Source: Vibrio parahaemolyticus (lineage in GTDB: Bacteria > Pseudomonadota > Gammaproteobacteria > Enterobacterales > Vibrionaceae). From it: a DNA stretch of 64,000 bases. The stretch lies in NCBI RefSeq assembly GCF_900460535.1, contig NZ_UHIL01000001.1:1054001-1118000 (forward strand), written 5' to 3'. Both the position numbers and the translations under genes were made by a program. How positions within the stretch are numbered: position 1 is the first letter of the stretch; each line of letters starts with the position of its first letter. The notes under the pieces were generated by a model, which did not search any database, was not told the origin of the DNA, and saw nothing but the letters and a program-made list of their open reading frames with translations. Shown in pieces: positions 28,005-35,680 of the stretch.

Positions 28005-31000
28005 TTGATATATAAGGTTTTCGTCTTGCTTCGCCAACTTGTCCTGATTTTCTGGGGACTCTTCATATCATCTCAAGCATTTGCGCTGAACAACGCAAAT
28101 GCCATCTTTTACCCTTTGCCTACTCAGGTTAAGGGCACTTTTATTGCTGCGAAAAAATTGTTCTTGGGCGAGCAAGGTGGGCTATGGATTCATGATGTAC
28201 ATGGCCGCGTTCTTTTTTATGACGGCCAGAATGTTCTGCCAAAATCAGGCAGTTTTTTGCAAACGACCGCAAAGCAGCTTGCGTATCATCAAGGGTCATT
28301 CTGGACCTTTGTCGAAAATGAGGTTTATCAGACCTACCCAAACAAAGAAAGGCAGTTGGTCTTTAGCCTTAACCCCGGGTCGCAAATTAGAAAAATAGGT
28401 TCATCAGGTGATTATATTTGGGTCAGTGATGGCGCACATTTTTATACCTACAACATCAAAACCAATGAACTTGATTCATTTTCACTGCTTCAACTGTATC
28501 AACATAGCAATAATAGTTATGTGTACATCAATGATGCGATTCTGGTCGAAACCAAATGGGCGTTGGCTACAACATCTGGTGTCTATCTCTCTGAAGGTAA
28601 TAAATTTGATCATGTGATTTCTTCCGGTCAAAACTACATTGAAAAAGTGTATTACTCGCATACGAGACGCGAGATATTGGTCGGCACCTTAAAAGGCGCG
28701 TTGATCTTCAATATTTACGAGCCGAACAAAGAGATCGTCAAAATTGGCGGCTCCCACGTACTGACGTTTTCAGAGACCAATCAAGAGTATTGGGTTGGTA
28801 CTGAGCACGGTTTGTATCTCTACTCGTTTTTAACAGGTGAAGTTACTGAAGTTGAGCCTGCGAGCTTCTTAGAGTTAGAGCTCGATAGCACTAAAATTTA
28901 TTCCTTACTTAGCGACAACATGGGCGGAATGTGGATAGCGACCAACCAAGGCATTCGTTATTACTCTTTGTTTAGCAAAAAATTTGAGCGAGTCACCTTT
29001 AGTAGTTATGACTCGCAAACCTTATCTGGTCGTATCAGACAAACGGTAACAGGGCCAGATGGTGTGCTTTGGTTTGCCGATGACCGCAAGCTGTATCGTT
29101 CTGGCGCGGAAGGGATTGTAAAAGTCTTAGAATTAGATTCTCAGATTAACGAATTTGCGTTCCAACGAGGCATGTTATGGCTTGCTACTTCAAAAGGTTT
29201 GGAGATATTCCAATTGGAGGGGCTGAAAAAGGTTAGCTTCCCTTATTTACAAGTAATGGCTGGGCATGCTGTTGAGCATATTGCTCTAGACGACACAAAC
29301 CGTTTGTGGGTATCCAGCGGTTACCAACTTTACAACGTTGATATCGACAAGCAATCCGTCAGAAACTTTGGTAGCGAATGGATCGTGAGTCAGTACTTAC
29401 CAGCTAAAGTGACGCGCTTATATGATACCGAAGATAAACTTTTTATTGGTACGGATCACGGCATTTATGAATACGATGATGAACGTATTCGTTTCAATCG
29501 TTTCTCGGAAAAATATGGCGAGTCGCTAGATATAGTGACAGCGGCGGATGGCTCTCAGTGGTTTGCCTCTTCCTATGGGTTGTTTAAAACAGTGGCTGGT
29601 GGCGAAGCCAAGCAAGTCTTGGAGATGAGTGTTGCGAATGCTCGTCCGGCGTGTTTGATCAGTGATGCGAAAGGTGTGTGGCTCGCATCTTCTGTTGGGT
29701 TGAGTTACTACCGATTGTCCGGTGAGTTAGTTAAACATTATTCATCTGCATCGGGCTTGATTAATAATGAGTTTATTCCTGGGATATGTAGCGTAGTGAA
29801 ACGCACAGAAGATGGTGAACGTGAACTTGTTTTAGGCTCAAAATATGGATTAGTTAAAGCAGAGGCTTCAAAACTATTGGTGTCAAACCCGCCAGAATCC
29901 CGCTTTATTGTTAGCCAAGTGATGCTTGAAAACGATGTAATCCAAGTGGGGAGTTCCGACCTTGATGGGATTAAGCTGCCTTATGGTTCTTCGCTGAGTT
30001 TTCTCTTTGGCATCATGCCTAAACCGGATAGCCAGAACCTGTACTACCGCTTAAACGAAGACGATCGATGGCAGACCTTAGACGGGGGTCAGTTAACCTT
30101 AGAGCACCTCAACTCTGGGGAATACCACCTTCAAGTGAGTAACGAGTCACAGGTAACGGCGGGCGTTGTTGGTTTAGAGTCTCGTTTTGAAGTGCTCAAA
30201 CCATGGTATCTATCCCAGCTTGCGATATTAGGCTTTCTCGTCTCAATTTCTACGCTTATCGGCCTTATCATGTACTGGCGTTCACGATATGTTATGCAAG
30301 CAAACCGAGAGCTTGCTGCTCAGGTCACTCTAAAGACCAACCAACTAAGGCATCAAAGCCGCGTATTATTGACGAGTAACCAACAGTTAAGAAAGCAAAT
30401 TCAGGTTAGAAATCTATTAGTTGACCATGTTGCTCAGTCTATAAAAACCAGCGTCGATTATATCTCGTCAAAATTGCCAGTGGAGAGAGACTCCATCACA
30501 GAGGATCACGTATCAAAAACTTACTGGCAGCTGAATGAGCTTAAAAGTGCTCCTGGTGATGCGAGTAACGGCAGTCAAAACTACAACCTAAGCCAAATTA
30601 CGCAATCTGTGGTGGATGTGTGGCGAGACGATTTCGCCAAAGCGGGGATCTCTGTGGAGTTAGAGGATGAGAACAAGTCTAGCCGTATTGCTCTAGAGAG
30701 TTTTAATCTGGATGTTATCTTCAACAGTATCTTTGCCAACATCATCAAGCGCTCTTTCCGAGGTCAAGCCGTTAAAGTGATGTTAGAAGAGGGGCGGGAC
30801 ATTGTCTCACTCAGCTTTTTGGATTACGGAACGCAATTGCCAAATAAACTTTCTCTAAGTCGTCCTGCTAATAACAATGTGGACTTGAGTATAGACAATC
30901 TTTCGCAGTTGGTTACGGTGAGTGGAGGGCACTTAGCGGTGTTCACTTCTGATGCGCAGAATAAAATTGAGATTACTTGGCCGATGGCAAAAGAGTTGAG

Positions 31001-31397
31001 CCATGTCGAGGAAGTTTTACCAGAATTTGTGCCAGAAAACATCGCCGAAGAAAAAGCCAGTCCAGAGAATGAGTGGCTACAAAAGGTCTATCAGTTAGTT
31101 GCTGAGCATTACCATGACCCTGATTTTGGTACTGCGACAGCGGCTAAGATGTTATTTATGTCTGAACGTAGTTTACAACGCCGCTTTAAGTCGGCCTCGT
31201 CAAGAACGTTAAAAGATTATTTAACGGAGGTACGGTTAGAAACTGCTTGCGAACAGTTACTCGCAGGTGAAAAAATCAGTGAAGTGGCTTTCAATTGCGG
31301 TTTCAATGATCCCTCTTACTTCAGCCAGAAGTTCAAGTTGCACTTTGGTTTACCTCCATCAAAGTTCGCGATGGAACAAGACAGTCACGCAAATTAG
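28005..31397 (+). CDS. Membrane-anchored propeller sensor with degenerate kinase module and AraC DNA-binding domain
   Basis: 1130 residues. The start is inferred to be TTG at 28005: there is a stop 9 bases upstream and no in-frame ATG until far inside. Layout: signal peptide/anchor (about 5-28, ends SSQAFA); two-component-regulator-type beta-propeller repeats (about 35-625, recurring WIATNQGIRYY / WVGTEHGLYLY units); Y_Y_Y-like domain (about 630-725); transmembrane helix (about 735-758); coiled-coil/DHp-like segment (about 760-830, DHVAQSIKTS could be the remnant H box); HATPase-like region (about 862-995) with an N-box-like NSIFANIIK but no glycine-rich G2 loop; AraC HTH pair (1023-1122). 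No receiver domain. It is probably a one-piece sensor-regulator acting from the membrane. It sits between znuA and feoABC; an AraC regulator occupies the same place in V. cholerae. The ligand and targets are unknown. Confidence 0.85.
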   Translation: MIYKVFVLLRQLVLIFWGLFISSQAFALNNANAIFYPLPTQVKGTFIAAKKLFLGEQGGLWIHDVHGRVLFYDGQNVLPKSGSFLQTTAKQLAYHQGSFWTFVENEVYQTYPNKERQLVFSLNPGSQIRKIGSSGDYIWVSDGAHFYTYNIKTNELDSFSLLQLYQHSNNSYVYINDAILVETKWALATTSGVYLSEGNKFDHVISSGQNYIEKVYYSHTRREILVGTLKGALIFNIYEPNKEIVKIGGSHVLTFSETNQEYWVGTEHGLYLYSFLTGEVTEVEPASFLELELDSTKIYSLLSDNMGGMWIATNQGIRYYSLFSKKFERVTFSSYDSQTLSGRIRQTVTGPDGVLWFADDRKLYRSGAEGIVKVLELDSQINEFAFQRGMLWLATSKGLEIFQLEGLKKVSFPYLQVMAGHAVEHIALDDTNRLWVSSGYQLYNVDIDKQSVRNFGSEWIVSQYLPAKVTRLYDTEDKLFIGTDHGIYEYDDERIRFNRFSEKYGESLDIVTAADGSQWFASSYGLFKTVAGGEAKQVLEMSVANARPACLISDAKGVWLASSVGLSYYRLSGELVKHYSSASGLINNEFIPGICSVVKRTEDGERELVLGSKYGLVKAEASKLLVSNPPESRFIVSQVMLENDVIQVGSSDLDGIKLPYGSSLSFLFGIMPKPDSQNLYYRLNEDDRWQTLDGGQLTLEHLNSGEYHLQVSNESQVTAGVVGLESRFEVLKPWYLSQLAILGFLVSISTLIGLIMYWRSRYVMQANRELAAQVTLKTNQLRHQSRVLLTSNQQLRKQIQVRNLLVDHVAQSIKTSVDYISSKLPVERDSITEDHVSKTYWQLNELKSAPGDASNGSQNYNLSQITQSVVDVWRDDFAKAGISVELEDENKSSRIALESFNLDVIFNSIFANIIKRSFRGQAVKVMLEEGRDIVSLSFLDYGTQLPNKLSLSRPANNNVDLSIDNLSQLVTVSGGHLAVFTSDAQNKIEITWPMAKELSHVEEVLPEFVPENIAEEKASPENEWLQKVYQLVAEHYHDPDFGTATAAKMLFMSERSLQRRFKSASSRTLKDYLTEVRLETACEQLLAGEKISEVAFNCGFNDPSYFSQKFKLHFGLPPSKFAMEQDSHAN

Positions 31398-31805
31398 TCT
31401 CCAATCTTTCGAGCATCGTTAATAGTTACAGCACGGATGCTATCTAAATCACCTCCTCACGTTTAGCGGCGTGATTCGTTCTGATACCGCAACTAAACCA
31501 TTCTAGTCGCCTCGGGCTACGCAGCGTTCTGTTTTTTTGAGTTGTTCTGAGTAAGTAAAGCATCTGTACTTTCTTATGTAGTTCATAGAAATAAAGAGCT
31601 GCAATGCCTTTGTGTGTTGTTAGGTTAGAGTTTTTTTGCCTAATTTATGCGTTGTGATAGGTAAGTGAAACATCAATGCACAGCGTTGTAGCAGTTTGTT
31701 TTCGCCAAACAGCACATATAAATAGGATATAGAAAGCTTAACTAAAGTGCTTCTAGTTACAGGAGGTTGGTTGTTAAAGGTTTAAATCGGGAGTAGAAAA
31801 GAAGT
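31398..31805. other. Gene-free stretch downstream of the AraC-family regulator
   Basis: About 400 bases with no open frame of note and no clear terminator for the upstream gene; only short weak hairpins (for example CACG-N8-CGTG near 31457) were seen. This forms the left part of an 881-base intergenic region. Confidence 0.6.
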
Positions 31806-31955
31806 GAAAAAAAATATCGTGGTATAGCCGGGGGGACTATACCACGGGTGTCAATGACACCTTCGCTTGCTGCCGGAGTGACATGTTGCCATGCCACCTC
31901 TGGAATTCTTTTAAGAGGTTGCCCTCTCGATGGAATAACTATACGAGACCTTACT
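31806..31955 (-). ncRNA. Candidate structured small RNA, minus strand
   Basis: Read on the minus strand, this ~150-base non-coding stretch has five successive hairpins: 31944-31948/31925-31929; 31914-31919/31896-31901 (6 bp); 31890-31897/31878-31885 (8 bp with one G-U, GCAA tetraloop of the GNRA class); 31856-31861/31847-31852 (6 bp, triloop); and a 10-bp perfect terminator stem (31837-31846/31818-31827) with a C-rich loop (six C), followed by ATA and eight T. A TATAAG -10-like element lies just upstream (about 31966). Hairpins 2 and 3 share two bases. No ORF and no minus-strand gene follow, so a free-standing sRNA is the simplest reading. I could not match it to a named RNA family. Confidence 0.6.
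31807..31846 (-). terminator. Rho-independent terminator of the candidate sRNA
   Basis: CGTGGTATAG / CTATACCACG, 10-bp perfect stem; on the minus strand it is followed by ATATTTTTTTT. The 9-base loop is C-rich (TCCCCCCGG). Confidence 0.8.
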
Positions 31956-32227
31956 TATTTTTCTTATAAAAATAACGACAGGTTGATATGAGAAAAGCGA
32001 CAATGTTGATTTTTCATCTTAAGTTATTGATTTTATGGGATAGTATTTGTTCTGATTAGGCGATGTTAAGTTTTTGTTTCTTTTTAATGGTTTTAAAAAT
32101 GTCGATTTTGACGAAAATGACGAGGTAAAACTTAACGGAGTTAACGTTCAAAATATGAAAGGCAATTATGGAATCTTTGATTTCACACAATGAATGGAAG
32201 GGTATAGAGGAGTATTATCGCAGCCTA

Positions 32228-32270
32228 AATACTCTTAAATAATAATATTTATCATTAGCAATACTCTTAA
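32228..32270 (+). repeat. 11-bp direct repeat flanking the feoA upstream site
   Basis: AATACTCTTAA occurs exactly at 32228-32238 and 32260-32270, 32 bases (three helical turns) apart, on either side of the candidate Fur box and just before feoA. Confidence 0.6.
32238..32256 (+). promoter_or_regulatory. Candidate Fur box upstream of feoA
   Basis: AATAATAATATTTATCATT matches the 19-base Fur consensus GATAATGATAATCATTATC at 13 positions and lies 23 bases before the feoA start codon. Repression of ferrous-iron import by Fur is expected. Confidence 0.5.
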
Positions 32271-32278
32271 GGGCCACT

Positions 32279-32506
32279 ATGAAATTATCAGAAATTAAAC
32301 CTGGCGATACGGTGACAATTCGTTTGTTAGATGGTCTTTCATCAGATATTAGAAAAAAGCTTATGGTAATGGGGCTACTTCCGAACACAGAAGTTAAGGT
32401 GATCAGACGCGCACCGATGGGAGACCCGCTACAAGTTGAGGTACGCGGTGTATCTGTTGCGTTAAGAGAAACCATTGCTCAAAAAATTGAAGTGGAGCGA
32501 GTGTAA
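32279..32506 (+). CDS. feoA: Ferrous iron transport accessory protein FeoA
   Basis: 75 residues with an SH3-like beta-barrel fold: MKLSEIKPGDTVTI, KLMVMGLLPNTEVKVIRRAPMGDPLQVEVRG and LREEIA-like C-terminus (SVALRETIAQKIEVERV). It is a small cytosolic protein needed for FeoB function, thought to bind FeoB at the membrane. Its stop overlaps the feoB ATG by one base. Confidence 0.95.
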   Translation: MKLSEIKPGDTVTIRLLDGLSSDIRKKLMVMGLLPNTEVKVIRRAPMGDPLQVEVRGVSVALRETIAQKIEVERV

Positions 32507-34782
32507 TGCAGTATCAAGTTCTTACCGTAGGTAACCCAAACAGCGGTAAAACCACTCTTTTTAATGGTTTGACTGGTGCCAAACAGCAAGTCGGTAACTG
32601 GGCGGGCGTGACTGTCGAGAAAAAAACGGGTCAATTTAAGCACGCGGGTGATGAGTTTTTACTGACGGACTTACCGGGCATTTACTCTCTGGATAGCGGT
32701 AACGATAGTAACAGTATCGATGAATCCATCGCTTCTCGTGCGGTGTTGACGCACCCAGCTGATTTGATCATCAACGTGATTGATGCCACCAGCTTAGAGC
32801 GCAGTCTATATATGACGCTGCAACTTCGTGAGCTTGGTCGTCCGATGGTTGTTGTTCTCAACAAAATGGATGCGTTAAAGCGTGAACGTCAGATGATCAA
32901 CATTGCTGAGTTAGAAAAGACGCTAGGTTGCCCAGTGATCAGTTTGTCTGCCACTAATAAAGCACAAGTTGCTGAGTTTAAAGAAAAGCTCCACAAAGCC
33001 ATAGTTCAGGGTGTTGCGCTAAAAGACCGCTCTTTGAATTACGGCGATAAGATGGAAGTAGCGATCGAGCATATTTCTTCTCTATTTAACGATCAAACCG
33101 TTTCTCATCGTGCATTAGCGATCCGTGCTCTAGAAAAAGACACGATGGTTCTCAATAGCCTTTCCGATCTTGATAGAAGCAAAGTACTGGAAGCGATTGC
33201 GACTTTAGATTTGGATATTGATTTACACGTTGCGGATACCAAATACACTCATCTGCACGAACAATGCAAAAAAGTTCGCCGCAGTGAAGGCAAACTCAGC
33301 CGCAGTGTTACCGAAAAACTTGATCAGTTTATTTTGAACAAGTGGGTGGGGATTCCATTCTTCTTTGTTGTGATGTACCTAATGTTTATGTTCTCGATTA
33401 ACATTGGTAGTGCATTTATCGATTTCTTTGATATCGGCGTTGGCGCACTTTTGGTTGATGGCGGTCATCACCTATTGGATGGTTATTTGCCAGTTTGGCT
33501 TGTGACGGTTATTGCCGATGGTATTGGTGGCGGTATCCAAACGGTAGCGACCTTTATTCCTGTCATTGCGTGTTTGTATTTGTTCCTCGCTGTGCTTGAG
33601 AGTTCGGGTTATATGGCTCGCGCTGCGTTTGTACTCGATAAAGTGATGCAGAAAATCGGCTTGCCGGGTAAAGCGTTTGTGCCGTTGGTTCTTGGTTTTG
33701 GTTGTAACGTGCCGTCAATCATGGCAACACGCACTCTAGACCAAGAACGTGAGCGTAAGTTAGCGGCATCGATGGCGCCATTTATGTCATGTGGTGCTCG
33801 TTTACCTGTATATGCACTGTTTGCGGCGGCGTTCTTTCCTGGTTCTGGTCAAAACATTGTCTTTGCACTTTATCTATTAGGTATTGTGGCTGCGATCTTC
33901 ACCGGTCTTTTCTTAAAGCACACTCTTTACCCTGGCAGCAGCGATAGCTTAGTCATGGAAATGCCGGACTACGAATTGCCAACATTGCAAAACGTCGTGA
34001 TCAAAACTTGGCAAAAGCTTAAGCGCTTCGTGCTGGGTGCAGGTAAAACCATCGTTGTGGTTGTTGCTATCCTAAGTTTCCTAAACTCGTTGGGTACAGA
34101 TGGCAGCTTTGGTAATGAAGACAGTGAAAACTCTGTACTTTCTAAAGCGGCACAAGTGGTAACGCCAGTGTTTGCGCCAATTGGCATTCAAGAAGATAAC
34201 TGGCCAGCAACGGTTGGTATTATTACCGGTATTTTCGCCAAAGAGGCGGTCGTTGGTACGCTAAACAGTTTGTACACGTCGCCAAGTGACGGTGAAGAAG
34301 CAGAGTTCGATCTGATGGGTAGCCTAAAAGATGCGGTAATGAGTATTCCTGAGAACCTTGCAGGCTTGAGTTACTCTGATCCATTAGGCATCGAGGTGGG
34401 TGATCTAACAGATTCAAATGCGGTCGCAGAAGAACAAGAAGTGGATGCGTCTATCTTCGGCAATATTAAGTCTCAGTTTGTTTCTGGTCATGCCGCGTTT
34501 GCTTACTTGATCTTCATCTTGTTGTACACACCATGTGTTGCTGCGATGGGGGCGTATGTACGTGAATTTGGCCATAACTTCGCACGTTTTATTGCGGTAT
34601 GGACGATGGGTTTAGCTTACCTATGTGCAACGTTCTACAATCAGTTGACGCATTTCTCTGAAAGCCCAATTACTAGTGGTGTCTGGATGGCAATTATTGT
34701 TGCAATCTTCATCGGAACTTATCACGTATTCAAACGTATTGGTAAAAAACAACATGGTGCGTTAGAGGCGCAAGTCGCATGA
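32506..34782 (+). CDS. feoB: Ferrous iron transporter FeoB
   Basis: 758 residues. The N-terminal G domain has G1 GNPNSGKTTLFN (about 8-19), G3 DLPGIYSL (about 56), G4 NKMD (about 122) and a G5-like SATN (about 146). A GDI-like helical region (about 170-270) follows, then the membrane part with two Gate motifs (VLGFGCNVPSIMATR at about 403, and the GIFAKEAVVGTLNSLY stretch near 574). It imports Fe2+ across the inner membrane. It is second in feoABC; V. cholerae FeoB works in a complex with FeoA and FeoC. Confidence 0.96.
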   Translation: MQYQVLTVGNPNSGKTTLFNGLTGAKQQVGNWAGVTVEKKTGQFKHAGDEFLLTDLPGIYSLDSGNDSNSIDESIASRAVLTHPADLIINVIDATSLERSLYMTLQLRELGRPMVVVLNKMDALKRERQMINIAELEKTLGCPVISLSATNKAQVAEFKEKLHKAIVQGVALKDRSLNYGDKMEVAIEHISSLFNDQTVSHRALAIRALEKDTMVLNSLSDLDRSKVLEAIATLDLDIDLHVADTKYTHLHEQCKKVRRSEGKLSRSVTEKLDQFILNKWVGIPFFFVVMYLMFMFSINIGSAFIDFFDIGVGALLVDGGHHLLDGYLPVWLVTVIADGIGGGIQTVATFIPVIACLYLFLAVLESSGYMARAAFVLDKVMQKIGLPGKAFVPLVLGFGCNVPSIMATRTLDQERERKLAASMAPFMSCGARLPVYALFAAAFFPGSGQNIVFALYLLGIVAAIFTGLFLKHTLYPGSSDSLVMEMPDYELPTLQNVVIKTWQKLKRFVLGAGKTIVVVVAILSFLNSLGTDGSFGNEDSENSVLSKAAQVVTPVFAPIGIQEDNWPATVGIITGIFAKEAVVGTLNSLYTSPSDGEEAEFDLMGSLKDAVMSIPENLAGLSYSDPLGIEVGDLTDSNAVAEEQEVDASIFGNIKSQFVSGHAAFAYLIFILLYTPCVAAMGAYVREFGHNFARFIAVWTMGLAYLCATFYNQLTHFSESPITSGVWMAIIVAIFIGTYHVFKRIGKKQHGALEAQVA

Positions 34783-35009
34783 TTTTAAATGAGCTTTATC
34801 AATATATTGCAGACAAAGGGACGGTCTCACAGTCTGAGCTGGCTAAGCAGTTTGGAATGAGTGAAGATGGCGCGGATGCAATGTTAAGCGTGTGGATCAA
34901 GAAGGGTAAAATTAGCCGCTTGGTTGATACCAATAAAGCTCGAGATGTGATGCGTGTGCGTTATGCCGTGACAAAACAAGACGAGTTGTCACTCACTGTT
35001 ACTATGTAG
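34779..35009 (+). CDS. feoC: FeoC-like winged-helix protein
   Basis: 76 residues, overlapping feoB by 4 bases. The winged-helix fold is visible (residues 1-60: LYQYIADKGTVSQSELAKQFGMSEDGADAMLSVWIKKGKI). Enterobacterial FeoC has a cysteine cluster that binds Fe-S; this protein has no cysteine at all, as reported for Vibrio FeoC. It is known in V. cholerae to interact with the cytosolic part of FeoB. A terminator follows. Confidence 0.9.
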   Translation: MILNELYQYIADKGTVSQSELAKQFGMSEDGADAMLSVWIKKGKISRLVDTNKARDVMRVRYAVTKQDELSLTVTM

Positions 35010-35038
35010 TGGTTCATCAACCAAAGTTTACAAATAAT

Positions 35039-35069
35039 AAAGCCGCGTCATTTCTGATGCGGCTTTTTC
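35039..35069 (+). terminator. Rho-independent terminator of feoABC
   Basis: AAGCCGCGTCA / TGATGCGGCTT hairpin (one G-U pair, TTTC loop) followed by TTTTT. Confidence 0.88.
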
Positions 35070-35126
35070 GTTTCTAATCAATAGCCTTGTCGCTGGCAAG
35101 CAAATCTCATAGCGGCTGAATATTAA

Positions 35127-35555
35127 TTAAGCTTTATGGAAGATCGAGCTTAGCGACAATACATTTCCAATACGTTTGAGAATCTCATCTTGTTCTTTTT
35201 CGCTGCGAAACTCGCCGCTTGTGTTTCCCCAAATCGGCCCTGGCCATGCAACGTCGTCCTTAAAGCGTGCGATATGATGAATGTGTAGCTGCGGCACCAT
35301 GTTACCAAGTGCGCCAAGATTCAACTTGTCAGGGCGGAAAGTCGCTTCGAGCGCTTGGCTTACCGCTTGTGACTCAAGTAAAAACTGTTGCTGCTCTTTC
35401 ATCGGTAAGTGGTGCAATTCTTTTAAGTTGGCACGTTTAGGAACTAAGATGACCCACGGCACTGCATTATCTTTATGTAGAAGTGCAACGCAAAGAGGGA
35501 AGTGGCCGATTACTGTGGTGTCTTTTGCCAATTGAGGGTGCAGTTCAAAACTCAT
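35127..35555 (-). CDS. HIT-domain protein
   Basis: 142 residues from the ATG at 35555, preceded by GGA 8 bases upstream; an ATG six codons earlier lacks a ribosome site. The HIT motif region reads QLHIHHIARF (about 93-102), followed by DDVAWPGPIWG, the pattern of a gammaproteobacterial HIT subfamily in which the third His of HxHxHxx is replaced. HIT proteins hydrolyse or transfer nucleotides from phosphoramidate, diadenosine or similar bonds; the substrate is unknown here. It lies downstream of argS on the same strand but is separated by a terminator. Confidence 0.85.
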   Translation of the reverse strand: MSFELHPQLAKDTTVIGHFPLCVALLHKDNAVPWVILVPKRANLKELHHLPMKEQQQFLLESQAVSQALEATFRPDKLNLGALGNMVPQLHIHHIARFKDDVAWPGPIWGNTSGEFRSEKEQDEILKRIGNVLSLSSIFHKA

Positions 35556-35597
35556 TGTGGATATCCGATTCATTTCAATTTGAATTAGTATACGTCA

Positions 35598-35634
35598 GAT
35601 AAAACAAAAGGTTGACGCTTTCACGTCAACCTTT
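35598..35634 (-). terminator. Rho-independent terminator of argS
   Basis: AAAGGTTGACG / CGTCAACCTTT, 11-bp perfect stem; followed on the minus strand by TTGTTTT. Confidence 0.85.
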
Positions 35635-35680
35635 GCAATCATTCAGCTTGTGCTACTTAAGTTATCAACTTAAAAGCGGC

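Noticed and set aside
31806..31955. c-di-GMP, glycine or cobalamin riboswitch, or SRP RNA
   Set aside because: Short look-alike strings occur, but the conserved cores of those families (for example GGGCAAACC...GCAAAGCC of GEMM, or the SRP apical loop) are absent, and no minus-strand gene follows.
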